A stretch of 58,269 bases of DNA from IMG/VR virus record IMGVR_UViG_3300028920_000079, positions 1-58,269 of that record. One strand, given 5' to 3'. A program made the position numbers and the translations under genes. The notes below the pieces were generated by a model, which saw only the letters and a list, made by a program, of their open reading frames with translations, was not told the DNA's origin and ran no database searches. Source of the DNA: a virus. Below, piece after piece: positions 12,431 through 18,441 of this stretch; position 1 is the stretch's first letter, and each line of letters starts with the position of its first letter.

Positions 12431-12766
12431 TTAATCATCCTTGTTTATCGCTGGTATATTCGTTGCTACTGTGTGGTCAAGCAAGTCTATTACATGCCCA
12501 CTGTTCATGATGTATCCGTACACTGATTTCTTTCCGTTGATGATTGAGGTAAAGGTAATCATATTGTTTAGTTTATCGGACGGAACTTCTATCTCGACAC
12601 GCGCCCGCATCTCTGCCAGCGTTATGACCTCATAGGGGTATCCATCCAATGAAACGAGTGGAATATCTTGGTGAACTACAGTCTCGTTGTTACACGATTT
12701 TGTACACACCAGACATGCAGCTACAATGTTTATCAGACAGCAGGAAACAACAGTTACATATTTCAT
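12431..12766 (-). CDS. Putative lipoprotein carrying a tail-fibre C-terminal domain
   Basis: 111 residues from the ATG at 12766 (AAGGGGAAATC). MKYVTVVSCCLINIVAAC is a signal sequence ending in a lipobox-like VAAC, so the mature protein may be lipid-anchored. Its last 45 residues (MITFTSIINGKKSVYGYIMN-SGHVIDLL) align with the late fibre protein at 36585-39527 (IMTFFANINGTKAQYGYIPN-SGQVYNIV). A small surface lipoprotein with a fibre-derived domain might block superinfecting phages. This is inference. Confidence 0.6.
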   Translation of the reverse strand: MKYVTVVSCCLINIVAACLVCTKSCNNETVVHQDIPLVSLDGYPYEVITLAEMRARVEIEVPSDKLNNMITFTSIINGKKSVYGYIMNSGHVIDLLDHTVATNIPAINKDD

Positions 12767-12857
12767 GATTTCCCCTTTGTCTTTTCCGACACCCATTCAT
12801 TCCCGTCCATGTCATCCCTCCGTTGACCGGCTTCCCGGCGTTGTTACCATCATCCCA
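12767..12857 (-). promoter_or_regulatory. Linker with 15-codon leader ORF
   Basis: The linker copy (12822-12846) plus GGAGGG drives an ATG at 12812 that opens a 15-codon frame (MDGNEWVSEKTKGKS). That frame's TGA overlaps the start of the lipoprotein gene (ATGA). It may be a translationally coupled leader peptide or the remnant of a gene lost between linkers. Confidence 0.4.
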
Positions 12858-13046
12858 TCACTCCTCCATCGCAATCAAAAAAAGCACCATCCCCGCCAGC
12901 CCCAGCATCAGGCCGCTGGGCAGCCACAGCGTTACGTAGTCGGCCGCGTCACACGTCCCGAACACCGGTTCAATGAGTACCATGCAGCCGAACATAATGA
13001 ACGTCAGGCCGACGAATGCGGTGATGATCTTTTCGGTTGTGGTCAT
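12858..13046 (-). CDS. Two-span membrane protein
   Basis: 62 residues starting MTTTEKIITAFVGLTFIMFG. Helices at about 8-28 and 43-60 (LPSGLMLGLAGMVLFLIAM) with a short loop. Ribosome-binding site GGGAAGG. Start overlaps previous stop (ATGA). Role unknown. Confidence 0.6.
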   Translation of the reverse strand: MTTTEKIITAFVGLTFIMFGCMVLIEPVFGTCDAADYVTLWLPSGLMLGLAGMVLFLIAMEE

Positions 13047-13300
13047 GGTTTGCCTTCCCATCTGTCACATACATTTCCCAGCCGTATGTCCGTCGTTTCG
13101 CAATTACTGACGCCCATCAACTTGCATTTGTAATATCGTTTATAGGCTTGTTTTGCGATCATCCATTTGCACGTTTTGCATCTATTCCCGCCCGGTATCG
13201 AACGGCGATATCTGTTGTCGAACTTCCACTGTTGGTATGGGCCGCGTTGTTTCTTTGCCGGTGCTATGTCCGAAACTTCTACGCCGAATAGGTCTTTCAT
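13043..13300 (-). CDS. Cys-rich zinc-binding small protein
   Basis: 85 residues. RCKTCKWMIAKQAYKRYYKCKLMGVSNCE...GNVCDRWEGKP contains five to six Cys with CxxC spacing at the start, a pattern common in small phage zinc proteins. Overlaps neighbours by four bases on each side. Confidence 0.6.
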   Translation of the reverse strand: MKDLFGVEVSDIAPAKKQRGPYQQWKFDNRYRRSIPGGNRCKTCKWMIAKQAYKRYYKCKLMGVSNCETTDIRLGNVCDRWEGKP

Positions 13301-13416
13301 GGTGTTCCGTCCTTGTTATTATCACCGTCATCGACCATACACGCGCATACGTACAGTATGCCGAGGATGATCACGGCGAGGCCCATTGAGAATAGTTGGA
13401 TGTTGGTGAATGTCAT
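13297..13416 (-). CDS. 39-residue single-span membrane protein
   Basis: MTFTNIQLFSMGLAVIILGI continues through one transmembrane helix to an acidic tail (DDGDNNKDGTP). ATGA overlaps at both ends place it firmly in the operon between the RHH gene and the Cys-rich gene. Function unknown. Confidence 0.6.
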   Translation of the reverse strand: MTFTNIQLFSMGLAVIILGILYVCACMVDDGDNNKDGTP

Positions 13417-13595
13417 AGCACCCCCTTCTGCCGCCTGATCTTATCCCTGTACGCGATCTTAATAGCGTCCTCGATTGCCGCAGACCTGTTGTTGTCTGTC
13501 AGCTTAGTGATATGATCCAGAAGCAGGTAAGACTGCAGGCTAATGCTTGCAGATATCCGCTTCCACCCGTGTTCTCTCTTGCGTAGTCTCTTCAT
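13413..13595 (-). CDS. Ribbon-helix-helix-like protein, first gene of leftward block
   Basis: 60 residues. WKRISASISLQSYLLLDHITKLTDNNRSAAIEDAIKIAYRDKIRR follows the RHH pattern (strand, helix, turn with N-x-S, helix). As first gene of the leftward operon facing a second RHH-like gene, it is a candidate regulator of the divergent region 13596-13720. Confidence 0.6.
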   Translation of the reverse strand: MKRLRKREHGWKRISASISLQSYLLLDHITKLTDNNRSAAIEDAIKIAYRDKIRRQKGVL

Positions 13596-13620
13596 GCCAT
13601 ACCCCTTTCAATTGTCCGGT

Positions 13621-13658
13621 AGTTTATTAAACTTTAATACCAGAGTCAAGCAATAAAC
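13621..13658 (-). promoter_or_regulatory. Leftward promoter with flanking inverted repeat
   Basis: TTGACT (13644-13649 on the minus strand) and TAAACT (13621-13626) are 17 bases apart. An inverted repeat GTTTATT (13622-13628) / AATAAAC (13652-13658) brackets the -35 box and could be an operator. The downstream gene starts at 13595. Confidence 0.5.
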
Positions 13659-13690
13659 CCTATATTTTTCAATCTTTTTTCTTGCGCTCG

Positions 13691-13717
13691 TACAGTAATA
13701 TACAGTAATATACTGTA
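13691..13717 (+). promoter_or_regulatory. TACAGTA operator cluster at rightward start
   Basis: TACAGTA occurs twice in direct orientation (13691, 13701) and once inverted as TACTGTA (13711-13717), giving TACAGTA-ATA-TACTGTA. The cluster ends four bases before the ATG at 13721. TATACT (13709-13714) lies one helical step from that ATG and no ribosome-binding site is visible, so the transcript may be leaderless. RHH dimers often bind such tandem boxes. Confidence 0.55.
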
Positions 13718-13720
13718 ACG

Positions 13721-13921
13721 ATGAAATGGAAGCAGATATCCATCAGTATACCGGAAGAGGCGTTACCGTACATTAAACAGGTAGCGAAGGAACAGAATAG
13801 AACGGTAGCTTCTCTCGGTGGATGGGCACTGCTACAGCTTACAGGTTGGTACGATAGACATCCGTTAAACATGAGTGAGTTCATAGAGAATGAAAGAATT
13901 GAACGTACAAACAGACGATAG
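13721..13921 (+). CDS. Ribbon-helix-helix-like regulator candidate
   Basis: 66 residues. KWKQISISIPEEALPYIKQVAKEQNRTVASLGGWALLQL resembles the RHH pattern with a short strand then two helices. Its start abuts the TACAGTA cluster, consistent with autoregulation. No ribosome-binding site precedes it. Together with the opposing gene at 13595 it could form the phage's decision switch; this is inference. Confidence 0.55.
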   Translation: MKWKQISISIPEEALPYIKQVAKEQNRTVASLGGWALLQLTGWYDRHPLNMSEFIENERIERTNRR

Positions 13922-14108
13922 AGACGTTATCATTAGAGGGCAGCAGATTGCTTCCCGCTGGGTAGAGTCTATTTCGCGGGATACTGTAACTGAAATGGCT
14001 CTGATCATGGCAAGACAGGAAAAAGTTATAGCGAAATGTACTGTTGAAATTGATCGGCTGACTAAAGAGATCAGGATACTTCAGCAGAAGCTGTCTTTAA
14101 CTGAATAA
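13890..14108 (+). CDS. Small coiled-coil protein
   Basis: 72 residues overlapping the previous gene by 32 bases. VIAKCTVEIDRLTKEIRILQQKLSL at the C-terminus forms a coiled coil. No clear ribosome-binding site, so it may depend on coupling. The 3' end overlaps the convergent gene (14071-14310) by 38 bases. Confidence 0.5.
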   Translation: MKELNVQTDDRDVIIRGQQIASRWVESISRDTVTEMALIMARQEKVIAKCTVEIDRLTKEIRILQQKLSLTE

Positions 14109-14310
14109 GCTTTGCCTGTCCTGCTTTGATCCGTTTCCGTTCACCGTACCGCTTTGCAATCATGTATTGATCATCGTCCAGTAGCTTTGCATTACTCTTA
14201 GCAGGCTTTTCCCACATCCCTCTGGACTTGTAATACCTTGGTCTTTCGTAGGTGCCGTCCCATACGGTAACGATACCGTCCTTGTCTCGACAATACCATA
14301 CAGTTTTCAT
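14071..14310 (-). CDS. Hypothetical protein with MKTVWYCRDKDGIVTVW start
   Basis: 79 residues. The N-terminal MKTVWYCRDKDGIVTVWDG and RPRYYKSRGMWEKP are aromatic and basic. The C-terminal half is a Lys-rich helix. Coupled to the resolvase by ATGA overlap at 14307, and its tail overlaps the convergent plus-strand gene. No family recognised. Confidence 0.6.
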   Translation of the reverse strand: MKTVWYCRDKDGIVTVWDGTYERPRYYKSRGMWEKPAKSNAKLLDDDQYMIAKRYGERKRIKAGQAKLIQLKTASAEVS

Positions 14311-14867
14311 GCTTCTGCCTTGTCCTTAAGCTGTGCTTGTGCTGTTAATCCTACACCTATAGCGGCCCATACATCCTTGCTTACACCGTACAGTGGTCCC
14401 GGCTTATGCTTCCAGCCTGTAGCATCGCACTCAGGGCACGGTTCATGGTCCCTGCCTACCCATGTCTTACCTTTACAACGCTGGCACTTCTTGCCGCCTA
14501 TAGCCTCTTCCTTGGTCGGGCCGTAATGGTCTATTATAGCCTGTCTAATAGTGCTATCGTTAGCCCTTGGGTTTTTGCATAGATGCAGCTTTACATCCTG
14601 ACGGTATATCTTGATCTTCTTGCCAGCTCGTGAGGCTTGCCAGAACCGGCCAGCCCAGAACACTGTCTCAAATGTAGACTTGCCGACGGGCATACCGTAA
14701 GAGGCAACCATTTCAACGGCTAGGACGGCGACAAAAGGCCATATGTTATACAACTCAGGCAGCATATCTTCGTTAGAAAGAAGTCCGAAGTCTTCTATCT
14801 TCGGCAAGCGATAATCTAGGACTGCATATGCCGACTGGTATGTACCGGGATCAATGGCTAAGATCAT
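14307..14867 (-). CDS. RuvC-like Holliday-junction resolvase with zinc insert
   Basis: 186 residues. ILAIDPGTYQSAYAVLDY (residues 2-19) is the RNase H-fold first strand with catalytic Asp. VLAVEMVASYG supplies the second acidic residue and the C-terminal DVWAAIGVG a third. A zinc-finger insertion (CQRCKGKTWVGRDHEPCPEC) with four Cys lies before the last motif. Phage RuvC-like enzymes resolve replication or recombination junctions ahead of packaging. Adjacent recombination genes (nuclease, RecT) support the role. Confidence 0.75.
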   Translation of the reverse strand: MILAIDPGTYQSAYAVLDYRLPKIEDFGLLSNEDMLPELYNIWPFVAVLAVEMVASYGMPVGKSTFETVFWAGRFWQASRAGKKIKIYRQDVKLHLCKNPRANDSTIRQAIIDHYGPTKEEAIGGKKCQRCKGKTWVGRDHEPCPECDATGWKHKPGPLYGVSKDVWAAIGVGLTAQAQLKDKAEA

Positions 14868-15124
14868 GTTGTTTCCTTTAACTCGTATCGCGACAAGGCT
14901 TGCTCTAACGTCACCTTACCGCGAGCAGCCCTATGCCACAGCAGCAGACCGACAACGCCAACCTGTTCAGGCTCTATATGCTCACAGTGGGCGGCTGCAA
15001 GCAAGCATTCATCTCGCGTGTACTCGGCAAGTTCCAGAGTCATCAACGGGACACGTTGCCTACGCCATCTCTCTTCACGCTTCCACAGAGCCGACCCTTC
15101 TTGTATCATCCGTACAAATTTCAT
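14864..15124 (-). CDS. Hypothetical helical protein
   Basis: 86 residues, starting MKFVRMIQEGSALWKREERW. Mostly helical; DECLLAAAHCEHIEPEQVGVVGLLLWH in the middle. Overlaps the resolvase start by four bases. The upstream GAGGGTAGGATTATG is a diverged copy of the SVAVRG linker found at 16092, 16405 and 16637. This implies the gene was adjacent to that cluster before the cassettes inserted. Confidence 0.6.
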   Translation of the reverse strand: MKFVRMIQEGSALWKREERWRRQRVPLMTLELAEYTRDECLLAAAHCEHIEPEQVGVVGLLLWHRAARGKVTLEQALSRYELKETT

Positions 15125-15133
15125 AATCCTACC

Positions 15134-15190
15134 CTCAAACCAGCGTCTACAGACGACGTGGATACACGCGCCTGAGACTTGTCGTTGACT
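15134..15190 (+). repeat. attC-like site 1 (left boundary)
   Basis: Elements in order: CTCAAAC (15134-15140), nine-base spacer, arm L'' (15150-15160), loop GATA, arm L' (15165-15174), nine-base spacer, GTTGACT (15184-15190). The arms form nine pairs with one A-C mismatch and one extrahelical A (15156) on the L'' side. The R''-like box overlaps the end of the start-associated linker, so this left site could be a chance or partial attC. GTTGACT would mark the start of cassette 1. Confidence 0.5.
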
Positions 15191-15209
15191 ATAAACTAAG
15201 GAACCATAA

Positions 15210-15488
15210 ATGAATAGAGAACCAGATTTGACGCTTAAAATACAGCAAGCGAATGTAGAACTGCGTCAATATATTTTTGCATTGGAAAAAGAAATTGCTC
15301 GCCTTCAAAAGCAGAATGCGCATCTCCAAGCGAAGGATACATCCAACCAATACAGGATCTCGCATCTTGAGCAAAGCATAGCCGACCTTCAGCGTAAAAC
15401 AAGGCTTCATGTCAACATCGGTTTGAGTTCGCAATCTACACCTCCTGATACACAATCAAGTCAACAAAAGAATCCAGCAGACGGATAA
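15210..15488 (+). CDS. Cassette 1 ORF: coiled-coil protein
   Basis: 92 residues. Residues 10-68 are a coiled coil (LKIQQANVELRQYIFALEKE...HLEQSIADLQRK). The tail is Ser/Gln/Pro-rich (SSQSTPPDTQSSQQKNPADG). Ribosome-binding site AAGGAACC. The 3' end of the gene runs into attC-like site 2, as is common for cassette ORFs. The coil plus polar tail recalls the N-terminal leader of some IS66-type transposases, but no catalytic part follows. Confidence 0.6.
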   Translation: MNREPDLTLKIQQANVELRQYIFALEKEIARLQKQNAHLQAKDTSNQYRISHLEQSIADLQRKTRLHVNIGLSSQSTPPDTQSSQQKNPADG

Positions 15489-15513
15489 ACCGCCGCTGAT
15501 CCATACGTTAAAA
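15459..15513 (+). repeat. attC-like site 2
   Basis: R'' AGTCAAC (15459-15465), nine-base spacer, L'' (15475-15484), loop ATAAA, L' (15490-15498), eight-base spacer, R' GTTAAAA (15507-15513). Arms make eight pairs, one A-C mismatch and an extrahelical A (15481) three pairs from the loop. The right half closely matches site 3: CCGCCGCT-ATC-A-ACGTTA. R'' is fully complementary to the start of cassette 1. Confidence 0.7.
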
Positions 15514-15528
15514 GACCAAAGGAATATC

Positions 15529-15774
15529 ATGCAAAAACCTGTATTTTTTGTTTCTGAACGTGAATATCCTAAGCTACAAGCTGCATGCCCTGACGACTTC
15601 CCGTGGAAGTACCAAGAATTTGTTGAGCGATTTCAAAGCCTTTTGAGACATGATCCTAGCATCATCAAGATCAACGTGCGCGTAGCCGATTTTCTCGACT
15701 GGTGCAACAAGACCAAGGTCAATCCCAATAATACCTCTCGTGCTAGATATGCTGCACTTCTTTTCGCCAAATAA
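15529..15774 (+). CDS. Cassette 2 ORF: small globular protein
   Basis: 81 residues: MQKPVFFVSEREYPKLQAAC, then YQEFVERFQSLLRH, IIKINVRVADFLDWCNKTKV and NNTSRARYAALLFAK. Ribosome-binding site AAAGGAAT lies eight bases upstream. I recall small proteins of this design (opening with a Y/F-PKL motif, ending FL-WC...) as typical anonymous integron-cassette products; this is only a recollection. Flanked by attC-like sites 2 and 3. Confidence 0.65.
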   Translation: MQKPVFFVSEREYPKLQAACPDDFPWKYQEFVERFQSLLRHDPSIIKINVRVADFLDWCNKTKVNPNNTSRARYAALLFAK

Positions 15775-15803
15775 TTTTAGTCTACTGTTCATACTTAATT
15801 CCT

Positions 15804-15857
15804 TTCTAATCATAAGTTGGAGCGGACGGAGTACCGCCGCTCATCTACACGTTAGGC
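15804..15857 (+). repeat. attC-like site 3 (right boundary)
   Basis: R''-like TTCTAAT (15804-15810), nine-base spacer, L'' (15820-15829), loop AGTA, L' (15834-15842), eight-base spacer, R' GTTAGGC (15851-15857). The arms form nine perfect pairs with one extrahelical A (15826) three pairs from the loop. GTTAGGC fits the GTTRRRY consensus. Its TTA is also the stop codon (reverse strand) of the MazG-like gene, so insertion occurred at that stop codon. R'' matches the complement of the cassette-2 start at five of seven positions. Confidence 0.7.
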
Positions 15858-16094
15858 AATATGATCTCCGTTCCAATGTTCCATCACCTGAAGGCACAGT
15901 GCCCCCAAATCTATAGCCTCAGCGTAAATCCTATCTTCATTTCCACCTTCGTGTTTATGTTGCAAAATTGCCTGAGCAAGTTCCCCTGTTTCTTCTGCAA
16001 CAGCAAGCCCAAGCGTCTCAACGTTTTGCTTTCCCCATTTCTTTAGATTGTTGCTTGCTCGTTGAATCAACATATCTACGTTTTTGACATTCAT
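15852..16094 (-). CDS. MazG-like NTP pyrophosphohydrolase domain protein
   Basis: 80 residues from the ATG at 16094 inside the linker. TLGLAVAEETGELAQAILQH carries the ExxE(G)EL metal-binding helix of the MazG/all-alpha NTP-PPase fold, followed by AEAIDLGALCLQVMEHW with the second acidic pair. Such phage proteins hydrolyse non-canonical or signalling nucleotides. Its stop codon coincides with the GTTAGGC insertion point of the cassettes. Confidence 0.7.
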   Translation of the reverse strand: MNVKNVDMLIQRASNNLKKWGKQNVETLGLAVAEETGELAQAILQHKHEGGNEDRIYAEAIDLGALCLQVMEHWNGDHIA

Positions 16095-16119
16095 AACCCT
16101 ACCCTCTAACCGCAACAGA
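16092..16119 (-). repeat. SVAVRG linker family (representative)
   Basis: Copies at 16092-16119, 16405-16432 and 16637-16664, with a diverged one at 15122-15141. Read leftward each encodes the last residues S-V-A-V-R-G and stop of one gene, then a GAGGGTAGGGTT leader and the ATG of the next. Three unrelated proteins thereby share the same C-terminus. Confidence 0.8.
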
Positions 16120-16407
16120 AGTTGTGTCAATCCTGTTCAATTTATCTATTTCAGATTCAGGAACCTCATCACGATGATATGCTAAATAATGTACAGCAAG
16201 ACTGTTTGTTATAGTTCCATCAGGAAGCACTAAATCATACGTTGTACTATGCTCGCCGCATACACAAGTATGCCATCCGCGCCAGCACGTACCTTTCTGT
16301 GCTACAGCAAGCAATGCTCTCATCTTCGCTGTAAGCTCATCTTCTACTGGTTTCTTGCTAGCTGGTTGTGTGGGTCGAATATAAAGCAATAAGTTATCGT
16401 TTGGCAT
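16099..16407 (-). CDS. Hypothetical protein ending in SVAVRG
   Basis: 102 residues from the ATG at 16407. MPNDNLLLYIRPTQPASKKP opens it. The centre has GTCWRGWHTCVCGEHSTTYDLVLPDG, with three Cys and His suggesting a metal site, then TNSLAVHYLAYHRDEVPESE. This resembles small phage proteins with a conserved WRGxHxCxCG motif. The terminal SVAVRG is contributed by the linker. Confidence 0.65.
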   Translation of the reverse strand: MPNDNLLLYIRPTQPASKKPVEDELTAKMRALLAVAQKGTCWRGWHTCVCGEHSTTYDLVLPDGTITNSLAVHYLAYHRDEVPESEIDKLNRIDTTSVAVRG

Positions 16408-16411
16408 AACC

Positions 16412-16639
16412 CTACCCTCTAACCGCAACAGACCAAAAACCGTCCCATGGCTCTTGTGTTGCATTGGCATAATGAATTTCACATATTGGTCCTTGATATC
16501 CGCATGACTGACAAATGACCGCAACCAGCAATCGACCATGTTTATTTTTAGAACCCATGCATGCTACAGTTAATCCCGACAACTGTCCTGCAATAGCTTT
16601 GCATTGCGGACATGGCTCAACATTGAATGCATCTGGCAT
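16412..16639 (-). CDS. Lar-like zinc-finger protein ending in SVAVRG
   Basis: 75 residues from the ATG at 16639. EPCPQCKAIAG and VICQSCGYQGPICEIHYANATQEPWDGFW give the CxxC...CxxCG...G pattern with a trailing EPWDGFW in place of the WN.R of Lar proteins. Possible restriction alleviation role. The final SVAVRG is linker-derived. Confidence 0.65.
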   Translation of the reverse strand: MPDAFNVEPCPQCKAIAGQLSGLTVACMGSKNKHGRLLVAVICQSCGYQGPICEIHYANATQEPWDGFWSVAVRG

Positions 16640-16643
16640 AACC

Positions 16644-17318
16644 TTATCCTCGTACCGCAACAGAAGTCTCGCTATACACCTTGACACCCGGTATATTCAT
16701 GTTGCCCTTCAACGCCTTTGCCAATTGTCCGAGCACCTTTGTATCCGGCTTAACACAATTCTCTGCCGCCTTACCCTCGGCTATCGCAGTACACAACAGC
16801 TTCATATCCTCAACCTCAGCCTTCCATATCTGTCTTGTACTGACACCCTCGGCCTGCGGTGCTTCCTCGACAGGCTTAACAACTTCGGGAACAATAGGCG
16901 TTTCGAGGATAGCGGCAGCCGCTTTGTCCGATCCGAACTTTTCCAGAGCTTCGGCCTCTTCGAGACGTGCAGCTTCAGCCTTGCGCATAGCCTCTTCTTC
17001 TGCCTTGCGCTGCGCTTCCTGAATCTCACGTTCTCGCTGCATCTTGTAGTCAGCAAGCTTTGCCTTGACCTGCCTTTCAGCTTGGTCTAACGGCTTATCA
17101 AACTTGTTTTCCAAAGCTTTCACTTCTTTCCAAGCTTGATGCGCTTGCTTTACGGCTGGGCCTATCTCTTGTTTTACGCGCTTACGCATAGCTCGTATCG
17201 CAACTAGTAGCTTGCCGCCGTCCTCATAGTTAGAATCCGTTGTTACTTCAAATGCCTGTGCCTGATACAATACTGGCGTGACTTCCTGCTTAACCTTGGT
17301 TTCCATTTCCGTGTTCAT
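16644..17318 (-). CDS. Recombination-module coiled-coil protein, native SVAVRG end
   Basis: 224 residues. Residues 40-120 are a Lys/Glu/Ala-rich coiled coil. The C-terminal domain (VSTRQIWKAEVEDMKLLCTA...LGQLAKALKGNMNIPGVKVYSETSVAVRG) matches a familiar small domain in phage proteins next to RecT-type recombinases, whose natural end is IPGVxVYSE-SV-R. It is therefore the probable source of the SVAVRG tail copied onto the two genes downstream. Function unknown, possibly ssDNA annealing support. Confidence 0.65.
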   Translation of the reverse strand: MNTEMETKVKQEVTPVLYQAQAFEVTTDSNYEDGGKLLVAIRAMRKRVKQEIGPAVKQAHQAWKEVKALENKFDKPLDQAERQVKAKLADYKMQREREIQEAQRKAEEEAMRKAEAARLEEAEALEKFGSDKAAAAILETPIVPEVVKPVEEAPQAEGVSTRQIWKAEVEDMKLLCTAIAEGKAAENCVKPDTKVLGQLAKALKGNMNIPGVKVYSETSVAVRG

Positions 17319-17908
17319 TCTACTGCTTCCTTTTCTCGTTGCTCATAATACTTATGCACCGCCTCCACAAACATAGCCTTATCATTCCTGCTTATATACG
17401 GCTCACTCAAAGAGAACTTGCCGTCAGAAGATAGATACAGATTATACCGCTCTATTATATCAGGATGCCCGTTCTCTTGCGCCAACAACTCATACCCTGC
17501 CGTCTGTAACTTATCTTTCGGCGACGGTACACCTGTCTTAATGTCCAGAAGTATACGCCTACCGAATAATCGGCCTATCCTGTCCCATGTCCCTGCATAC
17601 TTGTATACTTCCGAGTATGCCATCTGCTCAATACTCTCAGGCACAAAACACGTAGCCTGCTTGAAGAATGTATACGCACGTACATAAGGAACACAGACAG
17701 GATCGACCGACTTCCAGTCCAAGTCATGCTGATCGTAGAAAGCACAAGCCTGATGTACGAATGTACCTCTATCCTGAGCACGCTTGAGTGTAGCTTCAGG
17801 TATATGGCTGAAGTCTGTAGGATATACAGCCTGCAGGATCTGTGTTACGCTTGGAACTTCTTCACCGTTCCAGTAGTACGTGTGTGTCTGTTCGTTAAAA
17901 CTCAACAT
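17315..17908 (-). CDS. PD-(D/E)XK nuclease (phage exonuclease-like)
   Basis: 197 residues. YYWNGEEVPSVTQILQAVYP at the N-terminus, RGTFVHQACAFYDQHDLDW (the GxxxH helix), YAGTWDRIGRLFGRRILLDIKTG (catalytic G-x-D...D-I-K) and QTAGYELLAQENG (QxxxY-like). These are the ordered motifs of RecB/Cas4-type nucleases. Next to RecT it most likely supplies the 5'-3' resection for single-strand annealing. Start overlaps the following gene by four bases. Confidence 0.8.
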   Translation of the reverse strand: MLSFNEQTHTYYWNGEEVPSVTQILQAVYPTDFSHIPEATLKRAQDRGTFVHQACAFYDQHDLDWKSVDPVCVPYVRAYTFFKQATCFVPESIEQMAYSEVYKYAGTWDRIGRLFGRRILLDIKTGVPSPKDKLQTAGYELLAQENGHPDIIERYNLYLSSDGKFSLSEPYISRNDKAMFVEAVHKYYEQREKEAVE

Positions 17909-18227
17909 GAGATTCTAGTACCGCCCTATGTTTTTCCATTGTCTGTAGGAATTCGTCCGTAGCTTGCTCGGCATCCTGTAACGCCATATGTAGGCTGTTG
18001 TATAAGTCTTCTGCACTTTTCAGAATATCTGTATCACCAGAATATATAGGGAATTGTGCAAATGGATCATCACACTTCACATATAATCGAACTGATGAAT
18101 GATCACCTGCTTTGAACCGTTTCAAAGCCTTGCGCATAGGCTCGAATTCGACAGAAACAATTTGTATTTTTTTCAATAAATGTTTTATCTCAACTATTCT
18201 ACTATTCAATTCTTCCTTGCTTAACAT
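17895..18227 (-). CDS. Hypothetical helical protein
   Basis: 110 residues. MLSKEELNSRIVEIKHLLKK opens a long helical N-terminus. The C-terminal LHMALQDAEQATDEFLQTME is also helical. Ribosome-binding site AGGATAGCGAGG overlaps the end of the RecT -1 frame extension. Lies between RecT and the nuclease, so a recombination accessory role is plausible but unproven. Confidence 0.6.
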   Translation of the reverse strand: MLSKEELNSRIVEIKHLLKKIQIVSVEFEPMRKALKRFKAGDHSSVRLYVKCDDPFAQFPIYSGDTDILKSAEDLYNSLHMALQDAEQATDEFLQTMEKHRAVLESHVEF

Positions 18228-18232
18228 CCTCG

Positions 18233-18441
18233 CTATCCTTTCTGATTATCCGACATGATATTCTCAATGTACTCGAACAATAAGCTACCGGCCTCTTCCG
18301 TAGTCAAGTCTTCCAGCTTCTTGTCAATCGGAATCTTTGCAGCCTTACGACACTGAGCAATCTGATCAGCCGTCAGCTTAGCCTGCAAGTCTATCAAGTC
18401 ATTAAGATCCTGTTCGGCGATACCATCTTCAACTACTTTTT
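18233..18441 (-). other. Open -1 frame extension of RecT behind an A9 run
   Basis: The RecT frame ends ...gta-aaa-aaa-aag-tag. Nine consecutive A (minus strand, about 18437-18445) include the slippery heptamer A-AAA-AAG. The -1 frame continues open for about 67 codons (VVEDGIAEQDLNDLIDLQAK...LLFEYIENIMSDNQKG) and stops at 18233-18235. It has no ATG and no ribosome-binding site of its own, but has coding-like composition. Either programmed frameshifting or transcriptional slippage adds this helical tail, or the genome has lost one A (or a sequencing error did). Confidence 0.6.

Larger units (their letters stand above)
15185..15851 (+). mobile_element. Two putative integron gene cassettes in a phage
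   Basis: Cassette 1 spans 15185-15507 and cassette 2 spans 15508-15851. Each runs TT..., ribosome-binding site, one plus-strand ORF, then an attC-like site ending in G. The cassette-end R'' box AGTCAAC (15459-15465) is the exact complement of GTTGACT at the start of cassette 1, which is the defining cassette rule. The pair is antiparallel to all neighbouring genes and lies between two formerly adjacent leftward genes. No integron integrase is encoded here, so capture would have needed one in trans. Confidence 0.65.
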
